Of a DNA stretch of 64,000 nt, positions 24,763-33,984 are shown one piece after another. Location: NCBI RefSeq assembly GCF_900093605.1, contig NZ_FLYE01000012.1:1-64000 (forward strand), read 5' to 3'. Each line of letters starts with the position of its first letter. The first letter of the stretch is position 1. Position numbers and translations under genes: made by a program. Below the pieces are notes generated by a model. That model did not search any database. It was given only the letters and a program-made list of their open reading frames with translations, and was not told the DNA's origin. The DNA is from Candidatus Terasakiella magnetica (GTDB lineage: Bacteria > Pseudomonadota > Alphaproteobacteria > Rhodospirillales > Terasakiellaceae).

Positions 24763-26151
24763 TTACTGCGCCGCCGTTGATTTGGCTGCTGGCTCTACCA
24801 GTTCAGCTTCCACGATGGTACTTTTTTCTTCTTCTAAAGCGCCAGCAGTTTCCACATTTGCTTGTGATGGGGTCTGCCAAGCTTTGGTATCAAAACCGTG
24901 ACATTTTGGACAAACAGCCGACCAGTCTGCACTTACATCACCACATGTATGACACACCCATGCTGGATCAGCTTGAGCTTGTGTGGCTTTGCGCAACCAT
25001 TCACGCGCCCCGCTTAAGTCGTTATTTTCCGTTTCCACCAACTCTGCCATCAAGGCAAAAACACGTGAGCTTGGCGCTTCAACCAACAAGACCTTCAGCT
25101 CATCGCGCGCTTCCCCCCACAGCTGGGCTTCAAGGGCAGCGCGTGCAATGATAATGCGGCTTTCAATATGTTTGCGGTTTTGACCGGCCAGTTTTTCAGC
25201 CAAATTCACCCGTTTTAACGCATCAGGCTCACTTTGCATTTCTTGATAAAGGGCATATAGATCAGGATGCGGGTTTTTGCGCCAGACTTCTTCAATCAAA
25301 GAAATCGCTTTGCGCCGTTTATTGGCTTTACCTAACAATTTGGCTTGTTCAAGCGCAGCAGGCACAAGGCCCCCATCTTGTTTTAAGGCTTGGCCCAACA
25401 ATTTAATAGCTTGGTCGTTCAAACCTTCAGCTGAGGCCAGACCTGCGCGTTCCACCATCAAGGCGGCTTTTTGGCGCGCGCCTTCTTTGGCATCCACAAG
25501 CTTATGTTTGATCGAGCTGCTCAAGGTCGCTTCCGCTTCAGCCCATTGGCCTTTTTTAAGTTGAAGCTCTAAAAGGCTTTGCGCCAACCATTGGGTTTTT
25601 GGCTTTAAACGATAGGCTTGCTGGGCAAGTTCTAGGGCTTCATCCATATCCCCGCGCGCACTGGCTTGATTTAACAAACCACGAAGACCTAAAAATTCCA
25701 TACCCTTGGTTTTTGACATGTCTTCAAAGAAACGCGTAGCCGCCTGCTCATCCCCATCAAGTTGGGCAGCTTGGGCCGACAATAACATGGTCAGGCTTGG
25801 ATCATCCAACAGGTCATGGGCTTTTTTGGCATGTTTGCGTGCCTCAGTCGTTTCTCCTGCTGCCACAGCAACCATGCCTTTAGTAAGGGCATCATAGCCT
25901 TTGTGGTTGCGTCTCTCAGAGCGGAAATGACCAAAGGTTTGCGGGCTTTTGCGCAGGAAAACCCACATGCGATATAAAAAGGCGCAAATGGCAACCACAA
26001 CCAAGCCTGCAATCAAAGCCAGACCGATGGGCACTTCCACAATAAGGCCTTGCCATTCTACCGCAACAATACCGGGATTTTCAGCAAACCAAACGCCGAT
26101 GGCAACAAAAACCAGCAGCAGAACAATATATTTAACAATCCGTCCAAACAT
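24763..26151 (-). CDS. HemY-like TPR membrane protein with C-terminal zinc ribbon
   Basis: A 462-residue inner-membrane protein with two N-terminal transmembrane helices (about 5–25 and 40–63) forming the HemY-N domain, then roughly ten TPR-type helical repeats (about 95–380), and a C-terminal zinc ribbon with paired cysteines CHTCG and CPKCHG. The proteobacterial hem-cluster HemY is not protoporphyrinogen oxidase despite its name; its role is still unclear. Its ATG shares one base with the upstream stop (TAATG). LapB has a similar TPR-plus-rubredoxin plan, which is an alternative functional model. Confidence 0.88.
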   Translation of the reverse strand: MFGRIVKYIVLLLVFVAIGVWFAENPGIVAVEWQGLIVEVPIGLALIAGLVVVAICAFLYRMWVFLRKSPQTFGHFRSERRNHKGYDALTKGMVAVAAGETTEARKHAKKAHDLLDDPSLTMLLSAQAAQLDGDEQAATRFFEDMSKTKGMEFLGLRGLLNQASARGDMDEALELAQQAYRLKPKTQWLAQSLLELQLKKGQWAEAEATLSSSIKHKLVDAKEGARQKAALMVERAGLASAEGLNDQAIKLLGQALKQDGGLVPAALEQAKLLGKANKRRKAISLIEEVWRKNPHPDLYALYQEMQSEPDALKRVNLAEKLAGQNRKHIESRIIIARAALEAQLWGEARDELKVLLVEAPSSRVFALMAELVETENNDLSGAREWLRKATQAQADPAWVCHTCGDVSADWSAVCPKCHGFDTKAWQTPSQANVETAGALEEEKSTIVEAELVEPAAKSTAAQ

Positions 26152-28217
26152 TATCCTTGCTCCCCATTCGCACTGAGAAGCGCAAGAATGTTAGCCTGTA
26201 ATTGTGCCAAGGCCGCATTGGCGGTTAAGCGCGCCTTTGTCGCCTCCATCCAAGGTGTGGCAACTTCCAATGGCTTACCATAGAGATTTTGCAGCTCGCC
26301 AAGTGCGCCGACAAAATCACCTGCGCGCACATTATGTTCAGCGCGTGCAACCACCCCAAGCGGGCCAGCCCCATCCAGATTACCCGGTGCGCGGCGGATA
26401 CTCACATAAGAGGTCAGATTTCTCACCGTCTGTTCCATCCAGCTTGCACCTTCTGGCACCGCAATAGCGCGCACGATATCTTTTGCCGTTGTTTCAAACG
26501 AAGTATGAAGCGAGCTTAATGAGACAAGACCTGCACGCGCAGAAGGCTCAAGCAAGGCCACACTGCGTTCTAACTGTGGATAGCCTTGGGCCAAGACCCC
26601 TAAGGTCTGAAGTTCAGCCGCATAAGAAGAAGACGTGCGCATGGCTTCGCGCAAGGCACTAAAGCCTGCCAGCAACGCATGGGCACTGTCTGAACTGCTG
26701 CGTGCCTGCAGGCTTGCAGCTTCCACACCGGCAAGACGCTCATTCAAAGTCTCAATCGCTTGAACCAGACGTTCATTTTCCGCCTCAAGGCCTGATAGAT
26801 CAACGGGGTCAGGCGTTCCTGCCCTTTCAATCTTTGCCGCCAATTCTTTAAATTCAGCTAATTTCTCTTCGCTACCATTAGCAATTTCTATAGATGACAG
26901 CCCTGTTTTTACGTCCCCAAGAGCGGCTTCTAACTGGGCGATGCGATCTAGCAGAGGCTGCACATCCACACTCGCACCCGCCTCACCTGTTGCACTCATA
27001 TTGCCATGAGCAGCTTCAAGGGCGACAAGGCGGTTCATCATATTCACCACCATCTGGTCTGGCACACCCGCATTTGAGCCTGTGCCTTCAATCTTTAACA
27101 CCCGCGCAATCTCAGCCTTAACTTTTGGCACCCACATATCTTGCGTGTAATAGGCCCCAACCCCGGCCCCTGCCAAGATCACGACCGATGCAGCCAGTGC
27201 TTTCAGCTTGAAAGAACCTTTCTTTTTAGGCTGTGCGGGCTTAGTCTTTAAGGCTTTTTGCACAGGGTCATCAAATTTTGAATTCGGTATTTGCGTTTTC
27301 TTTTTCTCTGTTGGCTTGCTTGCTGTGTTTGAGGCTTTTGTGTCCTCTTTTTTCACATCTGAGCTTTTAGCCTCTTCTTTCTTTTCTTGTGGCTTTACAG
27401 TCTCTGTGGCTTTTTCTTCTTTTTGTTTTTCAGCCTCTGGCTTGGGATCAGTTTTTTTATTGTCGTCTTTTTGATCAGTCGTCATCGAGTCATCCTCAGG
27501 GTCAGATAGTATACCAAGCAGCGCCTCTTGGTCCGGCGTTGGTGCCGTCTTTATGTCTTGGAACGGCAGATGTTTAATTTTTGCAGCAACAGCTTCGCTG
27601 AGTCCATAGGCCTGTATGCATTTTAGGGAATTTACCAGATCAGCCTTTTCAATCAATTGGCCAAAAGCCGCAGCAGTACGCGGTGAATAGAGCATCACCG
27701 CATCAATTTCCCCTTTGGAAATTTTATTCTTTATCGCTGTACTGAGCTCAGTGGTTTTATCAGCGTGATATAAAACGACCCGTTCATAGTCGAATCCATC
27801 GGCCTCAATCAGGCTTTTTAAATCCCCGGCAAGGCGCGATCCTGCGATATGGAGAAACTTTCCTTTTGCTGGATCAGCCTTTTCTTTAATTAATTTTGCT
27901 AATGATTGAACATGACCATTAGCAATTTCAACATTTTTAAAGCCTGCTTGGCGTGCCATTTTAGCCGTAGCATCACCCACCGCCATCACCTTAAAAGAAC
28001 GCCGTTTATCCGCTGCTGCAAAGGCGCGCACCCCATTGGCACTGGTGACCAAAAGGGCTTGAATATCCTTAACTTTATAGGCAGAGAGCGCTTTTGCGCT
28101 CCCCTCTTCATGAACAATGCTGAGTAAAGGAAAGAGGGTCGGTTTATGACCTGCTTTTTTAAGAAGATCAACTAAGGGAGCCGCATCTTCCTTGGGCCGT
28201 GTGACCAGAATACGCAT
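26151..28217 (-). CDS. hemD: Fused uroporphyrinogen-III synthase (HemD) – mitofilin/Mic60-like membrane protein
   Basis: A 688-residue fusion. Residues 1–238 are uroporphyrinogen-III synthase (MRILVTRPKEDAAPL, AVGDATAKMARQAGF, LLVTSANGVRAFA, MLYSPRTAAAFGQLI), the enzyme that closes the tetrapyrrole ring. A Lys/Glu/Asp-rich linker (245–330) leads to a transmembrane helix (about 335–357), a coiled coil and a mitofilin-type C-terminus. An internal ATG at codon 245 has GAGG 8 nt upstream, so the membrane part could also be made separately. GGGAG stands 6 nt before the main ATG. It is followed by hemY (TAATG) and preceded by hemC. Confidence 0.88.
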   Translation of the reverse strand: MRILVTRPKEDAAPLVDLLKKAGHKPTLFPLLSIVHEEGSAKALSAYKVKDIQALLVTSANGVRAFAAADKRRSFKVMAVGDATAKMARQAGFKNVEIANGHVQSLAKLIKEKADPAKGKFLHIAGSRLAGDLKSLIEADGFDYERVVLYHADKTTELSTAIKNKISKGEIDAVMLYSPRTAAAFGQLIEKADLVNSLKCIQAYGLSEAVAAKIKHLPFQDIKTAPTPDQEALLGILSDPEDDSMTTDQKDDNKKTDPKPEAEKQKEEKATETVKPQEKKEEAKSSDVKKEDTKASNTASKPTEKKKTQIPNSKFDDPVQKALKTKPAQPKKKGSFKLKALAASVVILAGAGVGAYYTQDMWVPKVKAEIARVLKIEGTGSNAGVPDQMVVNMMNRLVALEAAHGNMSATGEAGASVDVQPLLDRIAQLEAALGDVKTGLSSIEIANGSEEKLAEFKELAAKIERAGTPDPVDLSGLEAENERLVQAIETLNERLAGVEAASLQARSSSDSAHALLAGFSALREAMRTSSSYAAELQTLGVLAQGYPQLERSVALLEPSARAGLVSLSSLHTSFETTAKDIVRAIAVPEGASWMEQTVRNLTSYVSIRRAPGNLDGAGPLGVVARAEHNVRAGDFVGALGELQNLYGKPLEVATPWMEATKARLTANAALAQLQANILALLSANGEQG

Positions 28218-28241
28218 AATTGTTCTCCCTAGTTTTTAGCT

Positions 28242-28261
28242 CCACCTTATTAAGAAGGTGG
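28242..28261. promoter_or_regulatory. Hairpin between hemC and hemD
   Basis: CCACCTT (28242–28248) and AAGGTGG (28255–28261) form a perfect 7-bp stem with a 6-nt loop, 25 nt before the hemD start on the minus strand. No U-run follows, so it is not a simple terminator. It may set hemC/hemD stoichiometry or mark an mRNA processing site; this is speculative. Confidence 0.4.
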
Positions 28262-28314
28262 TTTCAGAATTATCCCATATCAAGACAGGATAGCAAATGA
28301 ACTAAAATATACTA

Positions 28315-29271
<957 letters not shown>

Positions 29272-29340
29272 CTATCTTTGAAGTTTGCGTGTATTTCGTG
29301 TATCTCTGCCTGAGAATTGTGACAGCATTAGGGCTAATCG

Positions 29341-30420
29341 ATGGTAAAGATTCTGGGCATTGAAACCAGTTGCGATGAAACCGCAGCTTCCGTCATCACC
29401 GATGAGGGTGAAGGCGAGGCGCGCATCCTCTCAAATGTGGTGCTTTCCCAACTGGATGAACACCGCCCCTACGGCGGGGTTGTCCCAGAAATTGCTGCCA
29501 GAAGCCACCTTGACCATATTGATCGCATTGTTGATGAAGCCATGGATGAAGCAGGTGTTTCTTTTGCTGAGCTTGATGGCATTGCTGCAACAGGTGGGCC
29601 GGGCCTCATCGGTGGGGTGATTGTCGGGGTGATGACGGCTAAGGCCATTGCGCTCACCCATAAGCTACCCTTTATTGCGGTAAACCATCTTGAAGGCCAT
29701 GCGCTCACCGTGCGCCTCACAGACCAAGTGGCCTTTCCCTACCTTTTATTGCTGGTTTCAGGTGGGCATTGCCAGATTTTAGCTGTGGAAGGTGTCGGTA
29801 AATATAAACGTCTGGGCACCACCATTGATGATGCCTTGGGTGAGGCTTTTGATAAATCAGCAAAGCTTTTGGGCCTTGGTTATCCCGGTGGCCCCCATGT
29901 GGAAAAAGCCGCTGCCAAAGCAACCAATCCAGCGCGCTTTAAACTGCCAAGCCCCATGAAGGGCAAGCCGGGCTGTGATTTTTCTTTTTCCGGCTTAAAA
30001 ACCGCTGTGCGCCAAGCAGCAGAGGCTTTACCGCCCGGCCCCTTTAAAGAAGAAGACTTAAACGATCTCTGTGCGTCTTTTCAAATGGCGGCTGCGGACA
30101 GTTTGATCAACCGCTGTAAAAACGCCATTAAAATGTTCAAAGCAGATTATCCCGAAGGTAACACACTGGTTGTGGCAGGCGGCGTTGCAGCAAACCAAAC
30201 CATTCGCACACAACTGACAGGCATGTGCGAAAAACAAAACATGCGCATGGTCGCCCCGCCCTTAAAGCTTTGCACCGATAACGGCGCCATGATCGCCTGG
30301 GCCGGACTTGAAGCTTTCAAAGCTGGCAAGATAGACGACCTCACCTTCGCCCCACGCCCAAGGTGGCCCTTAGACCCTGATGCCCCAAAAGCGGCCTTTG
30401 CAGGGGGAAAGAAGGCTTAA
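29341..30420 (+). CDS. tsaD: tRNA N6-threonylcarbamoyladenosine transferase TsaD
   Basis: A 359-residue Kae1/Qri7-type enzyme that transfers threonylcarbamoyl to A37 of ANN-decoding tRNAs. [12 protein letters not shown], the metal ligands in NHLEGHAL, the [10 protein letters not shown] phosphate loop, GGPHVEKAA and the third metal ligand in [11 protein letters not shown] are all present. Divergent from hemC, and its stop overlaps the convergent SGNH gene by 4 bp. AGGG precedes the ATG. Confidence 0.96.
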   Translation: MVKILGIETSCDETAASVITDEGEGEARILSNVVLSQLDEHRPYGGVVPEIAARSHLDHIDRIVDEAMDEAGVSFAELDGIAATGGPGLIGGVIVGVMTAKAIALTHKLPFIAVNHLEGHALTVRLTDQVAFPYLLLLVSGGHCQILAVEGVGKYKRLGTTIDDALGEAFDKSAKLLGLGYPGGPHVEKAAAKATNPARFKLPSPMKGKPGCDFSFSGLKTAVRQAAEALPPGPFKEEDLNDLCASFQMAAADSLINRCKNAIKMFKADYPEGNTLVVAGGVAANQTIRTQLTGMCEKQNMRMVAPPLKLCTDNGAMIAWAGLEAFKAGKIDDLTFAPRPRWPLDPDAPKAAFAGGKKA

Positions 30421-31577
30421 GGTAAAGCCAACTGCTTTTTCAAAATATCGGCAGCAACCTTGTGCCCCAAAGGGCTCCAATGCCCATCACAAGGTAGAAA
30501 CAGTGAAAATACATCTTTGACTGCTGCACTCATATAGGGGGCGAGATCTATATAGTTAATGTCATTTTCTATTGCGAAAGCTTTGAACTGATCCACCATA
30601 TCGCTTTTTTCAGATGGTAAACGTTTCAAATCTGCAAGCCGCGGAATGGTAAAGAAAGAAACCCGCTTTCCTTTTGCCAAAGACTGAATTTCTTTTATAT
30701 AGAACTTCGCAGACTCAATTTGCTCTTGCGTCGCATCAAAATAACCCGAATATGTCCCCGCTTTTAACGTTGCCCCGCGCGAAATATATCTCACTTCACG
30801 ATAGACCCCATATGACCAGAAATAGCGCTGTATTTTTGACTTTAAGGACGGCCCTTGGGTTGCCTTTTTGCGATAGTGGGCAAAGGTCACTTCCTGTGTT
30901 GGTTTGGCTACAGAATAAAGTGTTTCAAAACCATCAGAGGTTTTTTTCCAGTAAGGCCGATAGCGTAGATTATAACTCTTTGGATCATTTTTCTGCCAGT
31001 AAACTTCATCATTATCGGTGAAATCATTATCCGGTAAAATGGCAACGACGACCTGTTCATGGTCAAATTGACGCGCCAAATCGCGATAAAGGATTGAATA
31101 TTGCAAAGGCCCAAAATTGCCTGACGCCCCAAAATTTAAATATTCAACCCCGCTTTGAGCTTCTAAAAGGTCCGTAAAACGCTTTGCTTGATCAACCCCA
31201 TAGCCTTCAACAAAAGAATCACCCAAAACAACAACTCGGTTGTCCTTTGAACTCTTTTGCCGTTCCTTATCACGTGCTCCATAACTATTGGCGATTAAAT
31301 CAACCCCAAAACAACGACGTTCCTTATTGGCACGCCCATTGATCTTATGCCAAGCCCCCCAGTCGTTATATTCCGTCATCCATTGTGATTCTGTATCATG
31401 GGCTTTAGACATATAAGACGGCTTATAATTTGAAATGGATAGTCCAAGCTGAAAATAAACAAACGAAAACCCCTCCAACATAAGCAGGAGGAAGAATATA
31501 TTTAAAATTGTGACTTTAAAAATTCTCATGAATTTCGCTACCATTTCTGCAGGGTGACTTATGTCATAAATCGACAA
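30417..31577 (-). CDS. Membrane-anchored SGNH-hydrolase-like protein
   Basis: Up to 386 residues with an N-terminal transmembrane helix and an exported SGNH domain. Block I is [12 protein letters not shown] (Ser nucleophile), an [13 protein letters not shown] stretch holds the oxyanion residues, and the C-terminal [17 protein letters not shown] supplies the Asp/His pair. Such proteins often acetylate or deacetylate exported polysaccharides (AlgJ/AlgX-like), though no target lies next to it. The start is uncertain: in-frame Met codons at 31577, 31544 and 31529 are possible, and the last still leaves the membrane helix intact. Confidence 0.8.
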   Translation of the reverse strand: MSIYDISHPAEMVAKFMRIFKVTILNIFFLLLMLEGFSFVYFQLGLSISNYKPSYMSKAHDTESQWMTEYNDWGAWHKINGRANKERRCFGVDLIANSYGARDKERQKSSKDNRVVVLGDSFVEGYGVDQAKRFTDLLEAQSGVEYLNFGASGNFGPLQYSILYRDLARQFDHEQVVVAILPDNDFTDNDEVYWQKNDPKSYNLRYRPYWKKTSDGFETLYSVAKPTQEVTFAHYRKKATQGPSLKSKIQRYFWSYGVYREVRYISRGATLKAGTYSGYFDATQEQIESAKFYIKEIQSLAKGKRVSFFTIPRLADLKRLPSEKSDMVDQFKAFAIENDINYIDLAPYMSAAVKDVFSLFLPCDGHWSPLGHKVAADILKKQLALP

Positions 31578-31730
31578 AGAGTATTAGAATAGACCATATT
31601 CTTTTAAAAGCTTTAAATCCCTAAATATACCAAATGCAAATTATAAAAATGCGTTTGAGCTCGACTAAGAATTGACCCCAAATAGCTTTTCGTCGCATAA
31701 AGAGGACAAAGAAAATTTGGGAAGGTTCAC

Positions 31731-32720
31731 ATGGCTAGAGTTGGCGTTATTGGTGCAGGTGCGTGGGGAACAGCATTAGCTTGTGCTGCGCGCAGGGCAG
31801 GAAATGAGGTTTTGCTGCAAGCCCATGAGGCAGAAGTGGCGGAAAACATCAACCGCACCCATGCCAACCCGACCTTTTTACCCAATACAAATCTGGACCC
31901 CAACATCACCGCCACGCAAGAACTTTGTGATGTGGCAGATTGTGATGTGATCTTAATGGTGGCTCCGGCGCAATATGTGCGCGCCACCTGCCAAAGCCTG
32001 AAAGCTTCCTATAAAAAAGGCACACCGCTTTTGGTCTGTGCCAAAGGGATTGAGCTTGACAGCGGGCAGATCATGAGTGAGGTCATTGCCCAAGAATTAC
32101 CCGAGGCTGAAATCGGTATTCTCTCAGGCCCAACCTTTGCCATTGAGGTTGCCAATGCACTACCGTCTGCCTGCACACTCGCCATGGGTGATATGCAACG
32201 CGCCATGGAGGTTGCCAATATCATCGGGTCCAACCGTTTTCGCATTTATGCCAGTGATGATGTCATTGGTGCGCAAATTGGCGGGGCGGTGAAAAACGTA
32301 CTCGCCATCGCCAGTGGTATGGTTTCCGGTAAAGGTTTTGGCGATAATGCGCGCGCGGCCCTCATCACCCGCGGTATTGCCGAGCTTGCCCGCCTTGGCG
32401 TTGCCAAAGGGGCCAAGACAGAAACCCTCATGGGGCTATCGGGCATGGGCGATTTGACCCTGACTTGTAATTCCATGCAATCGCGCAACTTCTCCCTTGG
32501 TGTGGCCTTGGGACAAGGGGAAGCACTGGAAGATATCTTAAAGGTCAGAAAAGCCGTGACCGAAGGGGTCTTTACCGCGCGTTCTGTGTGTAAACTGGCC
32601 GATAGCTTACAGGTGGATATGCCCATCTGCGCAGCTGTAAATAAAATTCTAAATGAAGGCGCTGACATTACCAAAGTGGTTGATGGCCTTCTTGCCCGTC
32701 CATTCAAGGAAGAAATATAA
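31731..32720 (+). CDS. gpsA: Glycerol-3-phosphate dehydrogenase [NAD(P)+]
   Basis: A 329-residue enzyme reducing dihydroxyacetone phosphate to sn-glycerol-3-phosphate for phospholipid synthesis. The dinucleotide motif GVIGAGAWGTALA, the substrate loops LLVCAKGIE and ILSGPTFAIEVA, catalytic Lys in GGAVKNVLAIASG, and MGLSGMGDLTLTC are typical. GGGAAGG stands before the ATG. YciI and EVE genes follow closely on the same strand, forming a probable operon. Confidence 0.96.
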   Translation: MARVGVIGAGAWGTALACAARRAGNEVLLQAHEAEVAENINRTHANPTFLPNTNLDPNITATQELCDVADCDVILMVAPAQYVRATCQSLKASYKKGTPLLVCAKGIELDSGQIMSEVIAQELPEAEIGILSGPTFAIEVANALPSACTLAMGDMQRAMEVANIIGSNRFRIYASDDVIGAQIGGAVKNVLAIASGMVSGKGFGDNARAALITRGIAELARLGVAKGAKTETLMGLSGMGDLTLTCNSMQSRNFSLGVALGQGEALEDILKVRKAVTEGVFTARSVCKLADSLQVDMPICAAVNKILNEGADITKVVDGLLARPFKEEI

Positions 32721-32721
32721 A

Positions 32722-33003
32722 ATGCTCTACGTTATTAAATGTGTTGATAAAGCCGATCACCTGCAAGTGCGCCTTGATAACCGCGCAGCCCATGTGGAAT
32801 ACCTTAAATCCTATGGCGAAAAACTGTTTGCCGCTGGCCCAACCCTGACTGAGGAAGACGAAGCTATGAATGGCTCGGTTGTTATCCTTGATCTGGAAAA
32901 TAAGGCTGAAGCACAAGAGTTTTGCGATAACGACCCTTATGCAAAAGCCGGCTTGTTTGACTCTGTGACCATTTCTAAATGGAAAAAAGTCCTGCCTGCT
33001 TAA
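32722..33003 (+). CDS. YciI-family protein
   Basis: A 93-residue small dimeric alpha/beta protein of the YciI/YCII family. The family residues are visible: MLYVIKCVDKAD, the active-site-like His in NRAAHVEYLKSYG, AGPTLTEEDEAMNGSVVIL, and NDPYAKAGLFDSVTI. The catalytic activity is not well defined in the family. I start it at ATG 32722, 1 nt after the gpsA stop, with AAGGAAG upstream; the frame is open back to 32653 inside gpsA. Part of the gpsA operon. Confidence 0.9.
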   Translation: MLYVIKCVDKADHLQVRLDNRAAHVEYLKSYGEKLFAAGPTLTEEDEAMNGSVVILDLENKAEAQEFCDNDPYAKAGLFDSVTISKWKKVLPA

Positions 33004-33008
33004 ATCTC

Positions 33009-33416
33009 ATGAAACACTGGCTAGTTAAATCCGAACCCGGCTGCTGGTCATGGGAGGACCATGTCAAAGCAGGTATTGAGCCTTGGGATGGCGTGCGCAA
33101 TTTTCAGGCCGCCAAATTCATGAAAGAAATGGGGCAAGGGGATTTGGCCTTTTTCTATCATTCCCAAAAAGAAAAGGCGATTGTGGGCATCCTTGAAGTG
33201 GTGCGCACAGCCTATCCTGATCCCACAGATGAAAGTGCGCGTTTTGTCTGTGTGGATTTTAAAGCCTGCCACCCTTTAAAGCGCCCCGTCACTTTAAAAG
33301 AGATTAAAGATGACCCGCGTTTACAAGAGCTGGCCTTGATTAAACAATCACGCCTATCCGTTATGCCCATCCCTGCTCAGGCATGGGAGCTTATTTCTGC
33401 CATGGGAGGAGTTTAA
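33009..33416 (+). CDS. EVE-domain protein
   Basis: A 135-residue EVE (PUA-like) domain protein. MKHWLVKSEPGCWSWEDH, GIEPWDGVRNFQAAKFM, GDLAFFYHSQKEKAIVGI, VDFKACHPLKRPV and LIKQSRLSVMPI follow the family from end to end, including the residues of the aromatic cage. EVE domains bind modified bases in DNA or RNA. I use ATG 33009, 5 nt after the YciI stop, which gives the usual N-terminus. It is in a gpsA–yciI–EVE–Rieske run, a housekeeping setting rather than a restriction locus. Confidence 0.92.
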   Translation: MKHWLVKSEPGCWSWEDHVKAGIEPWDGVRNFQAAKFMKEMGQGDLAFFYHSQKEKAIVGILEVVRTAYPDPTDESARFVCVDFKACHPLKRPVTLKEIKDDPRLQELALIKQSRLSVMPIPAQAWELISAMGGV

Positions 33417-33418
33417 CC

Positions 33419-33760
33419 GTGAGCAACCATCATCTGTGTAACGTTTCAGATATTGAAGAAGAAGACAGCAAAGAATTTTTCATTCCAAAAGATGAAAAAG
33501 AGGTTTCCATTCTGGCGGTGAAAAAAGATGGAATGATTTCGGTCTTTTTAAATAACTGCCCTCATTTGGGGGTGCCGATGAATTTGGAACCAAACCGATT
33601 CTTGGACGTGGAAAAGAACTTTATTATGTGTTCAACCCATGGTGCACTTTTTAAAATTGACGATGGCGAGTGCGTCCATGGCCCCTGTATGGGACAAAAT
33701 CTTACCCAGATACCGCATGAAATACGCGGAGAAGAACTCTTTATAGACAAGGACTTGTAG
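33419..33760 (+). CDS. Rieske-type [2Fe-2S] small protein
   Basis: A 113-residue soluble Rieske-fold protein. The cluster ligands are CPHLG and CSTHG, spaced as in NirD and toluene-dioxygenase-type ferredoxins, and the C-terminus has GPCMGQNLTQIP. I place the start at GTG 33419, 2 nt after the EVE stop, because GGGAGGAG stands about 8 nt upstream; the frame opens further back inside the EVE gene. It probably passes electrons to an unknown oxygenase or reductase. The gene ends the operon. Confidence 0.85.
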   Translation: MSNHHLCNVSDIEEEDSKEFFIPKDEKEVSILAVKKDGMISVFLNNCPHLGVPMNLEPNRFLDVEKNFIMCSTHGALFKIDDGECVHGPCMGQNLTQIPHEIRGEELFIDKDL

Positions 33761-33858
33761 GTCCTTTCCCCCAAAAAGATAAGGGTCGTATGGTTACGTA
33801 GTATTCGGTATGACCAATTTTAAAATTTTGTTGCGTGTGCGAAGAGTAATTTATTCAC

Positions 33859-33886
33859 TTGTTTCGCGCGAAGTTTCTGACATAAT
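33859..33886 (+). promoter_or_regulatory. Candidate promoter for acs
   Basis: TTGTTT (33859–33864) and CATAAT (33881–33886) are separated by 16 bp, about 100 bp before the acs ATG, leaving a leader of about 90 nt. The boxes are close to consensus and no better pair was noticed in the gap. Confidence 0.4.
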
Positions 33887-33984
33887 CACGCCACAGTGCA
33901 CGCATAACGCATTGCACCCAAGTTTAACCGAAGCACGAAAATACGTGCTCACAACTCGACACATCCTAGGGAGATTCGCAAGAA

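Noticed and set aside
24763-26151. Protoporphyrinogen oxidase
   Set aside because: The name HemY is shared, but this protein has membrane helices plus TPR repeats and no FAD-binding motif.
27240-27490. Frameshift or sequencing error joining HemD to the mitofilin-like protein
   Set aside because: The frame is continuous through a long Lys/Glu/Asp linker of low complexity with no stop in frame; a genuine fusion is simpler, although an internal start is possible.
33009-33416. EVE domain as part of a modification-dependent restriction system
   Set aside because: It is a stand-alone single-domain protein inside a gpsA–yciI housekeeping run, with no nuclease or helicase partner.
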